Part shown: piece by piece, positions 16,279-25,794 of the stretch
Position numbering within the stretch: position 1 is the first letter of the stretch
How the letters are laid out: each line of letters begins with the position of its first letter
From: Balneolaceae bacterium UBA7797
GTDB lineage: Bacteria; Bacteroidota; Rhodothermia; Balneolales; Balneolaceae
Assembly (NCBI GenBank): GCA_002480645.1
Contig: DLCN01000003.1
Coordinates: forward strand, 248,001 to 312,000
Direction: 5' to 3'
DNA length: 64,000 bases
Notes under the pieces: model-generated
What the model saw: only the letters and a program-made list of their open reading frames with translations
Database searches by the model: none
What the model was told of the DNA's origin: nothing
Position numbers and translations under genes: made by a program

Positions 16279-18981
16279 ATGAGATCAGCGAAACGTCTTT
16301 TCATAGGACTGTTTCTGTTACCGCTGGTAAGCGTACAATTGGCCAGGGCACAAGAAGTTGAAAACAGACCTTCGATTGAAGCAATAAAGGTAGAGAACGA
16401 TCAGGATATCAATATTGATGGAGCATTAACTGAAAAGATCTGGTTAGATGCACCTGTAGCTGGTAATTTCACACAGTACCGTCCCAAAGATGGAGGTACC
16501 CCATCCCAAAAAACAGAAGTTAGAGTACTCTATTCCAATAAATATATTTATGTGGGAGCAATTGCTTACGATACGGCTCCCGATTCAATTACAGCGACTT
16601 TGTTCAGAAGAGATGGTACCGAATTAAGTGATTGGATCTATGTAAATATCGACAGCTATAACGATAATCGTACTGCGTTTACTTTTGCTGTTAACCCAAG
16701 AGGTGTTCAAAAAGATGTGTTCTATTTTAATGATGTGGAAGAGGATCTGCTTTGGGATGCAGTCTGGGAAGCAAAAACTTCGATCGATGATCGGGGATGG
16801 GTTGCTGAATTCAGAATTCCATTGTCTCAGCTTCGCTTTACTTCATCAAATACTACTCAGAACTGGGGCATTAATTTTCAACGCAGAATTGCACGAACTG
16901 ATGAGATCAATATCTGGGCTCCAACACCACGTGAGGATTTCGGGATGGTCTCCTGGTTCGGAAATCTAACCGGTATTAAAGATCTCAGTAAACCGCTCCG
17001 GCTGGAAGTCAGACCCTATGCATCCATCGGATTAACCCGGGATGAGACTCTGGAAGATGCGAATCCTTTTTCCAATCAAAATGATTTCAATGTAAAGGTT
17101 GGTGGCGATTTTAAATACGGAATTACCAGTGATGTAACTCTTACCGGAACGATCAATCCTGATTTTGGTCAGGTAGAAGCAGATCCGGCTACGATCAACC
17201 TGACCAACTTTGAGATCTATTTTGATGAACGCAGACCATTCTTCCTGGAAGGGAATGATATCTTCAATTTCGGATCTACCACTTCGCAAAATACGTTCAG
17301 GACTCATACCAATTTTTATAGCCGTAGAATAGGGCGATCGCCCTCCGGCGACATTTATCAGGCTGGAATTTCAGGAGAAGCTGATTATGAAGACCGCCCT
17401 AATGAAACAACCATTATTGGTGCAGCAAAAGTAAGCGGTAAGACCGAAAAAGGATTGTCTGTAGGATTACTGACTGCGATCACTGCCGAGGAAAAAGGTA
17501 CGTATTTTAGCTCATCCAACGACGAGACAGGTAAATACCTTATTGAACCAGCAACTAACTATCTGGTTTCCAGAGTTACGAAGGATCTGAATAACGGAAA
17601 TGCGCAGATCGGTGGTTTTCTGAGTTCTGTAAACCGGGATCTGAATTCAGGATACTTAGAAAATTATCTGCATAAATCTGCTTATCAGGCGGGAGTGGAC
17701 GGACAGTACTTTTGGAATAATCGTAATTGGGGTGCCAGTGGATCTTTATCATTCAGTTCAGTAAATGGTACTCAGGAAGCAATTACCCGAACTCAGAATA
17801 CATCGGCCCATTATTACGACCGAACTGACTCCGAGGGATTGTCTCTGGACAGTTCTAAAACAAGTTTAAATGGGTATTTCGGGGAATTCAGTATCGGTAA
17901 ATACGGAGGGCAGGGGTTAAGATATTCGCTTACTTATTCTGAAATGAGTCCGGGATATGAGATCAATGATATGGGTTTTCAGGAAAGGGCAGACTATCGG
18001 GCACCTCACTACTATTTGGAATACATGAATGTGGATCCCAAGTATTTCCGGTTCTATCTGCTTTGGCTATACGGAGGACATGCCTGGAATTTTGATGGTG
18101 ATCTTATCTTCAATTATTATGCCTCAGGTGCATATTTTCAATTAAATAATTTATGGACTATTGTAGGTACGGGAGGTTTAACCGGTACTTTCTACAATGA
18201 CCGAATAACTCGTGGCGGGCCGATCATGCAACGCCCGAAAGATTGGAATTTCAGTCTTCAGCTCACTACAAATTCAACGAAGAATTTTTATGTGGGTGCC
18301 AATACCTATTACCGAAGAGATGCTTCCGGAGAGATCTACAACACCAACGGACTCTCTTTTAATTTCAGGCCCACCGGTTATCTTCAGCTGGAATTAAGTC
18401 CAACCATCGTATTTGAGCGAAACACAGATCAATATGTTGATTATGCTAATATCTATGCCGAAGCTTACGGTTATACCGATCGCTATATCTTCTCGTCGAT
18501 AGACCTGAACTATTTTATGGCTGAATTCAGATTGGATTATACCTTCAGCAGTACCATGAGTTTACAAACGTACATCAGACCTTTGGTTGTTACGGGGAAT
18601 TATTACGGGTTTAAGGAATTCAACGAACCCGGAACCTATAATTTTGATGAGTATGATGAAGAATCCGGTGAAATTGTGATGCAGGACGAGTGTTATGGTG
18701 TAGATTCACCATCCTGTTATTTAGTTGATGCAAATGCCGATGGAACCATAGAATATGCATTTCAAAATCCGGATTTCGATTATAAGACCATTCAGGGAAA
18801 TATGGTATTGAGATGGGAATTCAGACCGGGATCAACCGTTTATCTGGTATGGCAACAGCAACGAGAAGGGTACTTTTTTAAAACAACCGAATTCATGCCA
18901 TTCAACAGCGTTGGAAATATATTCGATCAGAAACCGATCAACATATTTTTGCTTAAATTCAGTTACTGGTTCGGAACGTGA
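16279..18981 (+). CDS. Large outer-membrane protein with CBM9-like domain and DUF5916 barrel (paralogue)
   Basis: A 900-residue paralogue of the preceding gene with the same order: signal peptide (MRSAKRLFIGLFLLPLVSVQLARAQ), CBM9-like domain at about residues 30-235, then the barrel with INPDFGQVEADPATINL and YFDERRPFFLEGNDIF, and an identical C-terminal KFSYWFGT. Conservation runs the whole length, so this is an old tandem duplication. The pair likely performs related surface roles, perhaps binding or importing glycans or peptides, but there is no direct evidence. It has its own 5' leader of about 110 bases after the upstream terminator. Confidence 0.87.
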   Translation: MRSAKRLFIGLFLLPLVSVQLARAQEVENRPSIEAIKVENDQDINIDGALTEKIWLDAPVAGNFTQYRPKDGGTPSQKTEVRVLYSNKYIYVGAIAYDTAPDSITATLFRRDGTELSDWIYVNIDSYNDNRTAFTFAVNPRGVQKDVFYFNDVEEDLLWDAVWEAKTSIDDRGWVAEFRIPLSQLRFTSSNTTQNWGINFQRRIARTDEINIWAPTPREDFGMVSWFGNLTGIKDLSKPLRLEVRPYASIGLTRDETLEDANPFSNQNDFNVKVGGDFKYGITSDVTLTGTINPDFGQVEADPATINLTNFEIYFDERRPFFLEGNDIFNFGSTTSQNTFRTHTNFYSRRIGRSPSGDIYQAGISGEADYEDRPNETTIIGAAKVSGKTEKGLSVGLLTAITAEEKGTYFSSSNDETGKYLIEPATNYLVSRVTKDLNNGNAQIGGFLSSVNRDLNSGYLENYLHKSAYQAGVDGQYFWNNRNWGASGSLSFSSVNGTQEAITRTQNTSAHYYDRTDSEGLSLDSSKTSLNGYFGEFSIGKYGGQGLRYSLTYSEMSPGYEINDMGFQERADYRAPHYYLEYMNVDPKYFRFYLLWLYGGHAWNFDGDLIFNYYASGAYFQLNNLWTIVGTGGLTGTFYNDRITRGGPIMQRPKDWNFSLQLTTNSTKNFYVGANTYYRRDASGEIYNTNGLSFNFRPTGYLQLELSPTIVFERNTDQYVDYANIYAEAYGYTDRYIFSSIDLNYFMAEFRLDYTFSSTMSLQTYIRPLVVTGNYYGFKEFNEPGTYNFDEYDEESGEIVMQDECYGVDSPSCYLVDANADGTIEYAFQNPDFDYKTIQGNMVLRWEFRPGSTVYLVWQQQREGYFFKTTEFMPFNSVGNIFDQKPINIFLLKFSYWFGT

Positions 18982-19065
18982 TTCAGTCAAACTATCACAA
19001 AGTTTTTCATAATACTTCTCTATTTTATTTGTTAGATAGCTGGAAAAATTAACAACTAAATTATT

Positions 19066-19764
19066 ATGCAAGCACAAACACATTTAACTGCAGATCAGGT
19101 TAAAAGCATACAAGCTAGTTTTATCAATAAAGTGTATGCATGGATGAGTCTGGCATTGGTATTGACCGGTTTCGTGGCTATGCGAACCTCCCAATCTCAG
19201 GCTATGATGGAATTCATCTTTGGTTCCAGAGCTCCTATTCTCATACTTATTGTGGCTGAATTGGGATTAGTGATATGGCTGTCATCAGCTATACAGAAAA
19301 TGTCTTCGAATCTGGCAATCGGTTTATTCCTGTTATACTCAGCTTTAAACGGATTAACACTTTCTGCCATATTCATTTTATATACGGGAGCTTCGATCGC
19401 TTCAACTTTCTTTATCACTGCCGGGACATTTGGTGCCATGAGTATATATGGCTACTTCACCAAAAAGGATCTTACCAACATGGGAAGTTTGCTATTCATG
19501 GCGCTCATTGGGTTGATCATTGCCTCTGTGGTGAACCTGTTCTGGCATAACAGCACGTTATACTGGATCGTAACCTATGCCGGAGTACTCATTTTTGTCG
19601 GGCTCACAGCATACGACACCCAAAAGATAAAACGTATGAGCATGGAAATGGATATTGATACCGAGGAAGGTCGCAAAGGAGCTATTATGGGAGCATTAGC
19701 GCTCTATCTCGATTTTATTAACCTTTTCCTTTTCTTACTCAGAATTTTTGGAAACCGACGTTAA
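19066..19764 (+). CDS. Bax inhibitor-1 / YccA family membrane protein
   Basis: A 232-residue inner-membrane protein with about seven hydrophobic segments and the BI-1 family features: N-terminal INKVYAWMSLALVLTGFVA, ALNGLTLSAIF, TFGAMSIYGYFTKKDL, GLTAYDTQKI and a C-terminal LALYLDFINLFLFLLRIFG. Bacterial members (YccA, YbhL, BsYetJ) include a pH-sensitive calcium leak and a modulator of FtsH. It stands alone between the DUF5916 gene and a terminator shared with the convergent GH3 gene. The N-terminus is cytoplasmic and polar. Confidence 0.93.
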   Translation: MQAQTHLTADQVKSIQASFINKVYAWMSLALVLTGFVAMRTSQSQAMMEFIFGSRAPILILIVAELGLVIWLSSAIQKMSSNLAIGLFLLYSALNGLTLSAIFILYTGASIASTFFITAGTFGAMSIYGYFTKKDLTNMGSLLFMALIGLIIASVVNLFWHNSTLYWIVTYAGVLIFVGLTAYDTQKIKRMSMEMDIDTEEGRKGAIMGALALYLDFINLFLFLLRIFGNRR

Positions 19765-19786
19765 ATAAAACGCTAAGTGTTGTTTT

Positions 19787-19815
19787 AGCCCATTCATTTA
19801 GAATGGGCTTTTTTT
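19787..19815. terminator. Shared terminator between BI-1 and GH3 genes
   Basis: AGCCCATTC pairs with GAATGGGCT around an ATTTA loop, followed by seven Ts on the plus strand. The T run overlaps the stop codon of the convergent GH3 gene (19814-19816), so the same hairpin is likely to stop rightward transcription; leftward function is less certain. Confidence 0.88.
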
Positions 19816-22078
19816 ATGCCGTTAACTCAAACCGTGCAGATAACAGATCCTCGGAATTACCACCCACCATTACATCAAATTCTCCGGGTTCGGCTTTAAA
19901 AATTCTGTCAGCTCCATAAAAAGCGAGATCTTTCCAGCCAATTGTAAAAGTAACGGTCTTTTTTTCACCAGCTTTAAAATGAAGCTTTTCAAAACCTTTG
20001 AGTTCTTTAACCGGCCGTATGGTACTCGAGTAAAGATCATTGATATATAACTGAACGACTTCCTCTCCGTCGTAACTGCCGGTATTTTCAACCTCAATTG
20101 AAACGGTCAGAGACTCGTCCATGGAGATTGTATCGGTATTCAGTTTCAGGTTAGAATACTCGAAAGTGGTGTAACTTAATCCATGTCCGAAGGCGTATTG
20201 AGGAGTTTTATCACAATCGGAATAATGGGACCAGAAAACAAAGTTTGGGTCGCCCGGTATAGGGTCTGGTCTTCCTGTTCTGGTATGATTGTAACTGATA
20301 GGGATCTGACCGATCGAACGTGGAATTGAGAGGGCCAGTTTTCCGGAAGGATTACATTTCCCGGTCAATAATTCAGCGATCGCATTTCCGCTTTGAGAAC
20401 CCAGATACCAGCTCTCCAGAATTGATGGAATATTTTCATATAACCAGGGTTCAGCTATCGGTCGTCCATTCATCATGATGGCAACCACATTCTTATTTAT
20501 TGCATAGACTTTTTTTAACAGTTTGAGCTGAGCACCTTTTAAGCCAATAAATGTCTGGCTACGACCTTCACCGGTCTGAAAACATTCTTCACCCAATACA
20601 AAAAGTACGAGATCTGATCGTTCAGCTACTTCTAAGGCTTCAGTAAAACCTGATTCATCATCACTCTGAGAAAGATCCACTTCCTGGGTAAATGTAGGAG
20701 GCTCTACAGATAATGTATACCCTTTAGCAAATAGAATCTCTGTTTCCGATGGTACATGTTTTTGTAAACCCTCAAGGATTGAAACACCTGATTGAGCTTC
20801 AGTTCGTGCCCGCCAGCTTCCAAGGGGAGCGTCCTTATCATCAGCTAATTTGCCAATCACTCCGATGGTTTTGACAGATTTCCTGATAGGAAGGAGGTTT
20901 TTATCATTTTTCAGAAGAACAGCAGAACTCTTAGCTGCTTCCAGAGCCTTGCTATGATGATCTTCAACATGATCCAGTAAATAGCTGCGGCTTTCGTCAC
21001 AGTAACGATAGGGATCGTCAAAGAGTCCAAGGTTCAGTTTTAACGTTAAGATCCTGCGAACAGCATCATCTATCATTTTTTCCTCTACAGCACCTTCATT
21101 AACCAGGGCTTCCAGATTATTTTCATACACCCGGCTTTCCATATCCATATCGGTACCGGCGATAATTGCTTTATAGGCTGCATCTTTGTTGTCCTTAGCA
21201 TATTGATGGACCACCATTTCAGAAATGGTTGAATAATCCGTAATGATGAAACCTTTAAAACCCAATTCCTTTTTCAAAATATCTCGTTGCAAATAGGAAT
21301 TTGCGGTAACCGGAATTCCGTTAAAATCGCTGAATGCATTCATCACCGTAGAAACGCCGGCATCAATAGCTGCCTTGAAGGGTGGGAGAACCTGATTTAA
21401 AAAAGTATTATCACTGATCTCAGTAGTATTGTACTCCAAGGCAGCATTTAAAAAGCCATAAGCAGCAAAGTGTTTTGCGGTAGCAGCCATTGTATCAGGT
21501 TTGCTCAGATCCTCACCCTGGAAACCTTTTACCCGTGCAGCGGATACTTTTGAAACCAGATACGGATCTTCGCCGGCGCCTTCCATCACCCGTCCCCACC
21601 GGGCATCTCTGCTGATATCCATCATAGGGGCAAACGCCCAGTTCAAACCAGCAGCTGTAGCTTCAGTAGCGGCAATTCTGGTGGCATTTTCAATATGTGT
21701 CAGATCCCAGCTGCAGGCATCGGCGATCGGGATGGGAAACATGGTCTTATAACCGTGAACTACATCATATCCGAACAGTAAAGGGATCCCGAGTCGGGAA
21801 TTTTCCACAGCAATTTTCTGGGCTTCACGGGTGGCTTCCGTTCCCAGAATATTCAGCATTGCACCCACTCTTCCCTCCGCGATCTTTTCGTATCGGTCGA
21901 TATCATCTTTCTGAACCGGTGGACCGGTAACATCCCAGCTGGCATCGTACTGTGTCATTTGTCCGATCTTTTCAGAGAGGGTCATTTTTCCGATCAGATC
22001 TTCAATAAAATCTTGTGTATTGGTTTCTTCCCCGCTGCTGCTATCAATAATAGTATTAGCTGCTTTTATCGCACTCAA
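19814..22078 (-). CDS. Glycoside hydrolase family 3 beta-glucosidase
   Basis: A 754-residue GH3 enzyme of the BglX architecture: an N-terminal (alpha/beta)8 barrel, a second alpha/beta sandwich domain, and a C-terminal fibronectin-III-like domain (YDGEEVVQLYINDL ... VMVGG). The nucleophile is predicted as D281 in GFIITDYSTIS; KH at 202-203 and the RWGRVMEGAGEDPYL segment complete the pocket. The only plausible start is a TTG at 22076-22078, because an in-frame stop lies just upstream and the first ATG would cut into the domain. No signal peptide is seen, suggesting a cytoplasmic enzyme. With the two GH16 genes it could complete beta-glucan breakdown. Confidence 0.92.
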   Translation of the reverse strand: MSAIKAANTIIDSSSGEETNTQDFIEDLIGKMTLSEKIGQMTQYDASWDVTGPPVQKDDIDRYEKIAEGRVGAMLNILGTEATREAQKIAVENSRLGIPLLFGYDVVHGYKTMFPIPIADACSWDLTHIENATRIAATEATAAGLNWAFAPMMDISRDARWGRVMEGAGEDPYLVSKVSAARVKGFQGEDLSKPDTMAATAKHFAAYGFLNAALEYNTTEISDNTFLNQVLPPFKAAIDAGVSTVMNAFSDFNGIPVTANSYLQRDILKKELGFKGFIITDYSTISEMVVHQYAKDNKDAAYKAIIAGTDMDMESRVYENNLEALVNEGAVEEKMIDDAVRRILTLKLNLGLFDDPYRYCDESRSYLLDHVEDHHSKALEAAKSSAVLLKNDKNLLPIRKSVKTIGVIGKLADDKDAPLGSWRARTEAQSGVSILEGLQKHVPSETEILFAKGYTLSVEPPTFTQEVDLSQSDDESGFTEALEVAERSDLVLFVLGEECFQTGEGRSQTFIGLKGAQLKLLKKVYAINKNVVAIMMNGRPIAEPWLYENIPSILESWYLGSQSGNAIAELLTGKCNPSGKLALSIPRSIGQIPISYNHTRTGRPDPIPGDPNFVFWSHYSDCDKTPQYAFGHGLSYTTFEYSNLKLNTDTISMDESLTVSIEVENTGSYDGEEVVQLYINDLYSSTIRPVKELKGFEKLHFKAGEKKTVTFTIGWKDLAFYGADRIFKAEPGEFDVMVGGNSEDLLSARFELTA

Positions 22079-22371
22079 TAGCTTAATAATTTGTTGAGGT
22101 TAGGTAATATTGATGAATTTATAAATTTGATTGATTAATTCCTTGAGGAAATTTACTCCGTCCTAATTTGATGCATTACTAAAGGCAGATATGAATACTG
22201 AGGAGGCATATTAATTAAATACCCGACTATTCAGATCAACTGAATCTATATCATTCAGCAGTTTCTAAAATCCACGAATAGGAACATTCAGAGTTTAGTG
22301 ATATAAGATTTAGTACCTTTGCGATGAATTATTTTTGAAGGTTAAAGAAAGCGATCTACTATCACAGAATA
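22079..22371. other. Divergent intergenic region, 293 bases
   Basis: The longest gene-free stretch in the window, between the GH3 gene (leftward) and the YgjP-like gene (rightward). It is AT-rich and codes for nothing recognisable. A promoter candidate for the rightward gene is at 22294-22321. No hairpins or operators were convincing. Confidence 0.5.
22294..22321 (+). promoter_or_regulatory. Candidate Bacteroidota-type promoter
   Basis: TACCTTTG at 22314-22321 fits the TAnnTTTG box known for Bacteroidota primary sigma factors, with TTTA at 22294-22297 at roughly the upstream-box distance. The ATG of the YgjP-like gene is 50 bases downstream. Motif use in this organism is assumed. Confidence 0.4.
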
Positions 22372-23088
22372 ATGTTTCGGAAACACAGAACAAAGGAATA
22401 TGTGATCAATTTCGATGGTATCGAAATACATATCCATAGAAAAAAGATCAAAAATCTTTATCTGAGGATTCAGAAAGCAGATGGTAGTGTAAAAGCTTCG
22501 GTGCCCTTGTCATTGTCGGATAATCAGATCAGAAAGTTTCTGGCATCAAAAGCTGATTGGATAAACAAAAAAGTAGAAGTAGCTCAAAGGCATCCATCAT
22601 CTAAACCATTTACCTACACAGATGGCGAAGTTCATTATTTCAAAGGGGAGTCGTATAAATTAAGGGTCATACCAATAAAAGGTCGGGAAAGCTTGATGTT
22701 GGTAGGGGATGAAATGATTCTGCGGGTAAAAGAAGAAAGTGATCGAAAACGACGAGAGAAACTGGTCGATAATTATTACAGATCGTATTTGAAAAAAAGG
22801 ATAGGGGAATTGGTGATTAAATGGGAGCCTATCATGAATGTGAAAGTGAATGAATCGCGCATAAAGAAAATGAAAACGCGATGGGGAACCTGCAATATTT
22901 CGAAGAAAAGGGTATGGATAAATCTGCAATTGGCAAAAATGTCTGACGGCTGCCTGGAAAGTGTAGTTGTTCACGAATTAACCCATTTGCTTGAACGCTA
23001 TCATAATAAGAGATTTTACAGTTTGATGGATTCCTTTTACCCGGAATGGAGGAATTATGAAAAAGAGTTAAAATCCCCAATTGATTAA
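22372..23088 (+). CDS. YgjP/DUF45 family zinc metallopeptidase-like protein
   Basis: A 238-residue cytoplasmic protein of the UTP-pyrophosphatase/YgjP (DUF45, WLM-like) family. Visible are the TRWGTCN motif (residues 169-175) and the zinc-binding HELTH (H201, E202, H205) followed by H211 in ERYHNKRFY, the third ligand. The C-terminal SFYPEWRNYEKEL is typical. The family is gluzincin-like and sometimes sits with type I restriction systems; here it stands with ordinary genes. The substrate is unknown. It is followed by a MerC-like gene 49 bases later. Confidence 0.88.
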   Translation: MFRKHRTKEYVINFDGIEIHIHRKKIKNLYLRIQKADGSVKASVPLSLSDNQIRKFLASKADWINKKVEVAQRHPSSKPFTYTDGEVHYFKGESYKLRVIPIKGRESLMLVGDEMILRVKEESDRKRREKLVDNYYRSYLKKRIGELVIKWEPIMNVKVNESRIKKMKTRWGTCNISKKRVWINLQLAKMSDGCLESVVVHELTHLLERYHNKRFYSLMDSFYPEWRNYEKELKSPID

Positions 23089-23137
23089 ATAACACCGTAT
23101 CTTAACAGGCTCACTTATTATTTTTGAAATTTATCCT

Positions 23138-23515
23138 ATGAGTAATAAATCAAATTCAAAATTGGGATTTTGGGACAGAATCGGGATCGGATTATCCGGG
23201 CTTTGTGCTATTCACTGTCTGGCTGTACCAATTGTTATTTCATTGATCCCACTCTGGCCGGCTTTTGAGCATTTTCATGGCTATACACATTTAATATTTT
23301 TTCTGGCCATTGCTCCAACTGTAATCCTATCTCTGCAACGTAAACATGAGAACCCTAAGGTCACCGTGCTTTTATTTTCAGGGGTTATTGTGATCTTTCT
23401 GGCGTGGTTCTTTAACGATACTCTGGGCGAATATGGAGAAGCCGGAGTTACACTGATCGGTAGTACCTTACTGATTACAGGTCACTGGATGAATTATAAG
23501 TCAAAAATGCATTAA
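23138..23515 (+). CDS. MerC domain membrane protein
   Basis: A 125-residue inner-membrane protein with four hydrophobic segments and the MerC signature at the first: GLSGLCAIHCLAVP, with C23, H26 and C27. MerC proteins move mercuric ion or other metals in mercury-resistance operons, but stand-alone copies such as this are common in Bacteroidota relatives and usually have no mer genes nearby, as here. The transported substrate is therefore open. Confidence 0.88.
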   Translation: MSNKSNSKLGFWDRIGIGLSGLCAIHCLAVPIVISLIPLWPAFEHFHGYTHLIFFLAIAPTVILSLQRKHENPKVTVLLFSGVIVIFLAWFFNDTLGEYGEAGVTLIGSTLLITGHWMNYKSKMH

Positions 23516-23629
23516 ACCCCGCCTCCGTTAAGCGTATTAATATTTAATTATCTGAAGATTTATTAATACAAATAAATGGAGTATTGACGTATATTTCAGG
23601 CCGCTTAAGTAGGACAACCGGCTATCCCA

Positions 23630-24484
23630 TTGGGAAAATATATCATCATTCTTTTTACTGTAGTAATGCTCGCCTCATGCGACCTTCTGGAAGTGTCGGA
23701 TATGGATGAATACCCGGTCAAAGTTAATCCCTACACAATGGCCGAGTTGACTGAATTAAATGATCATTATCACCAATTGAACGGTGGAAGAATTTGTTCC
23801 ACCCTAAACGAATTCGGTTTTACCGGATACAGTAGAGTATTATTTCCAAACGATGAAAATCCGTGCCTTCAAAGGGAGATAAGCCGGATAGAAATACTGG
23901 ATTCAGATTCTCTGTTGGATGTTGCTAAGCAAACCCTGTTAGAGAATCAGGAATTCACCATGGTTACTGATACCTCACTACTTGAACTTGAAGAAGTATT
24001 CCCTTTATACGGATGTACGATTTGTGAGGGACCTGAAACTGATAACAAGATCATAGAGTGGAAATTCAGGTTTTCAAGTCAAAAATTTGGTAACATCCCG
24101 GTCGAGAATACCGAAATTACTGTCTTTGTTGATGCCCTTGGAGTTAATCGGATCTGGGGTAATTGGTATCAGGAAGTGAAGAGTTATGGTTTAATTAATA
24201 TCGGGTATATGCAGGCACAGGAAAGTGTTAAAGGTTGGCAGTTTGATATGAACGAGATAACCGGTGAAGATTACATCTTTACGGTAACAGAAACCTCAAT
24301 GACAGAGCAACCTGAGTTTCGTTTTTTGCCTCACCTGAATCGGGATACACTTGAGTTAAGGAAATCATGGTTAGTGCCGATAATGTACGACAAGGAGTTG
24401 ATAGAAGGGTGGCATGCATATGTGGATGCTTATGAAGGAACCCTGCTCCGGTTTGAAACTATTGGCTTACAGGACAATTTATAA
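23630..24484 (+). CDS. Lipoprotein of unknown function
   Basis: A 284-residue protein that reads from a TTG (23630), the only plausible start before the signal MGKYIIILFTVVMLASC; the lipobox cysteine is C17. The mature part is acidic with several Trp and Tyr residues and two cysteines in YGCTICEG. The last third has beta-strand patterns (ELIEGWHAYVDAYEGTLLRFE) resembling a PepSY-like ending. I recognise no family with confidence. It is followed 60 bases later by a response regulator gene on the same strand. Confidence 0.62.
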   Translation: MGKYIIILFTVVMLASCDLLEVSDMDEYPVKVNPYTMAELTELNDHYHQLNGGRICSTLNEFGFTGYSRVLFPNDENPCLQREISRIEILDSDSLLDVAKQTLLENQEFTMVTDTSLLELEEVFPLYGCTICEGPETDNKIIEWKFRFSSQKFGNIPVENTEITVFVDALGVNRIWGNWYQEVKSYGLINIGYMQAQESVKGWQFDMNEITGEDYIFTVTETSMTEQPEFRFLPHLNRDTLELRKSWLVPIMYDKELIEGWHAYVDAYEGTLLRFETIGLQDNL

Positions 24485-24544
24485 TTATGAATTCATTCAC
24501 AGAGTATTATATTTTTAGTAACATTTTAGAATGTTGATACTCAT

Positions 24545-24970
24545 GTGGTTGAATCACTAAGGACAAGCAATATTAAATCTAAAATACCTACGAAATTGAC
24601 TGAATTACTTGGCAAAACAAAAAGAGTTCTCATCGTCGAAGACGACATGATCATCTCGTTGGTGATAGAAAATATGGTTCGTGAGTTAGGCCACGAAGTT
24701 ATCGGGAAAGCCGCATCGGGCGAAGATGCGATAAACCTGGCTTTAAATGAACAACCTGATCTTATTCTAATGGATATCCGGCTTAAAGGAGAAATGGATG
24801 GCATTGAAGCTGTTCTGGCCATTAAAGAAAAGATTAATACTTCTGTTATCTATTTAACAGGAAACTCTGATCGGGTGAACTATGATCGTGCCAAAGCCAC
24901 CGATTTCATCGATCTGATCACTAAACCATTTACGATTTCTGACCTGACCAAATCATTCGAATTGGTATAA
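24545..24970 (+). CDS. Stand-alone response regulator receiver domain
   Basis: A 141-residue CheY-like protein. The acidic pocket is E32-D33-D34 (VLIVEDDM), the phosphorylation site is D77 (LILMDIRLKG), the switch Thr is T105 and the conserved Lys is K127 in TKPF. No output domain is present, so it acts through protein contacts. The start is uncertain: the frame opens with GTG at 24545, overlapping an ATG in another frame that stops after five codons, and a TTG follows at codon 17. No histidine kinase gene is adjacent. Confidence 0.9.
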   Translation: MVESLRTSNIKSKIPTKLTELLGKTKRVLIVEDDMIISLVIENMVRELGHEVIGKAASGEDAINLALNEQPDLILMDIRLKGEMDGIEAVLAIKEKINTSVIYLTGNSDRVNYDRAKATDFIDLITKPFTISDLTKSFELV

Positions 24971-25037
24971 AATCAGTTTTTGTGCATCTTATTCCTGATC
25001 CCATCGTATCCGTGCACCGGATTTAAATCAGGATAAA

Positions 25038-25724
25038 ATGAGTACGAAATTCAGAAATCTAAAAAACGACCTAAACGATCTTGAACGTGAAGTAGGAGGA
25101 GTGGATGAGAACTCCTCTTCCGGTTCAGTAACATCCGGTAAAACAGCAAACTATATCCTGTTGTTTGCTTTTTTGGCAACCCTGCTTTTCTATACCGGAA
25201 CCCGTATAAGTAATTTCTCCTTTGGTTTAGGAGATCGGTTCGAGAATGTGGTTAACTCGATGAATCAGGCAAGTCCTGAGTTATTGGATGGAATGGGGGA
25301 ATGGCTGGTAGAAATGGGGTACCCGGAAATGACTCACGAAGAACTACAGGCATGGAGAGATAAAGGAGTGACAGCGACAAAAACATCTGAGTTCAGAGAT
25401 ATAGGCTACACGGATATCACACTTGAAGAGGTTTCTATGCTGGATCAGGCTGGTGTTTCTACCACTTTTGCAAGATACATGAATGAACTGGGGTATGAGT
25501 TAAGTATTCAGGACCTGTTGGATCTGGAGAATGCCGGTGTTAAAGCATATTTCACAAGCAGAATGCTAGATCTTGGTTATACAAGAGAGCAGCTTACGAA
25601 AGAGACCCTCATCAGGTTGAGAAAAAGTAATGTTACGGAAGATCTCGCTGCACAGCTCAAGGAAGAAAGAGGGGCGTTACCTACCATCGAAGAACTCATC
25701 AGGTATCGAATCAGTAATCAGTAA
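25038..25724 (+). CDS. Single-TM protein with four ~26-residue repeats
   Basis: A 228-residue protein with a basic and acidic N-terminus, one membrane segment (ANYILLFAFLATLLFYTGT, about residues 42-60) and four tandem repeats in the extracytoplasmic part. The pattern is GY-x-x-LT-x-EEL-x-x-L-x-x-x-GV-x-x-x-F/Y-x-x-x-M: MGYPEMTHEELQAWRDKGV, IGYTDITLEEVSMLDQAGV, LGYELSIQDLLDLENAGV and LGYTREQLTKETLIRLRKSNV. Similar repeats occur behind M56/BlaR-type peptidases in Bacteroidota. No catalytic part is present here. Function unknown. Confidence 0.7.
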   Translation: MSTKFRNLKNDLNDLEREVGGVDENSSSGSVTSGKTANYILLFAFLATLLFYTGTRISNFSFGLGDRFENVVNSMNQASPELLDGMGEWLVEMGYPEMTHEELQAWRDKGVTATKTSEFRDIGYTDITLEEVSMLDQAGVSTTFARYMNELGYELSIQDLLDLENAGVKAYFTSRMLDLGYTREQLTKETLIRLRKSNVTEDLAAQLKEERGALPTIEELIRYRISNQ

Positions 25725-25794
25725 AAGTTAGTATTCGGAACCATTACCGGTTTTTTTCATAGGAAAGATTGAATCACAATAAAAAATCTTGACT

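Noticed and set aside
23138..23515. A mercury resistance operon
   Set aside because: Only a MerC-like protein is present; no MerR, MerA, MerT or MerP gene lies nearby.
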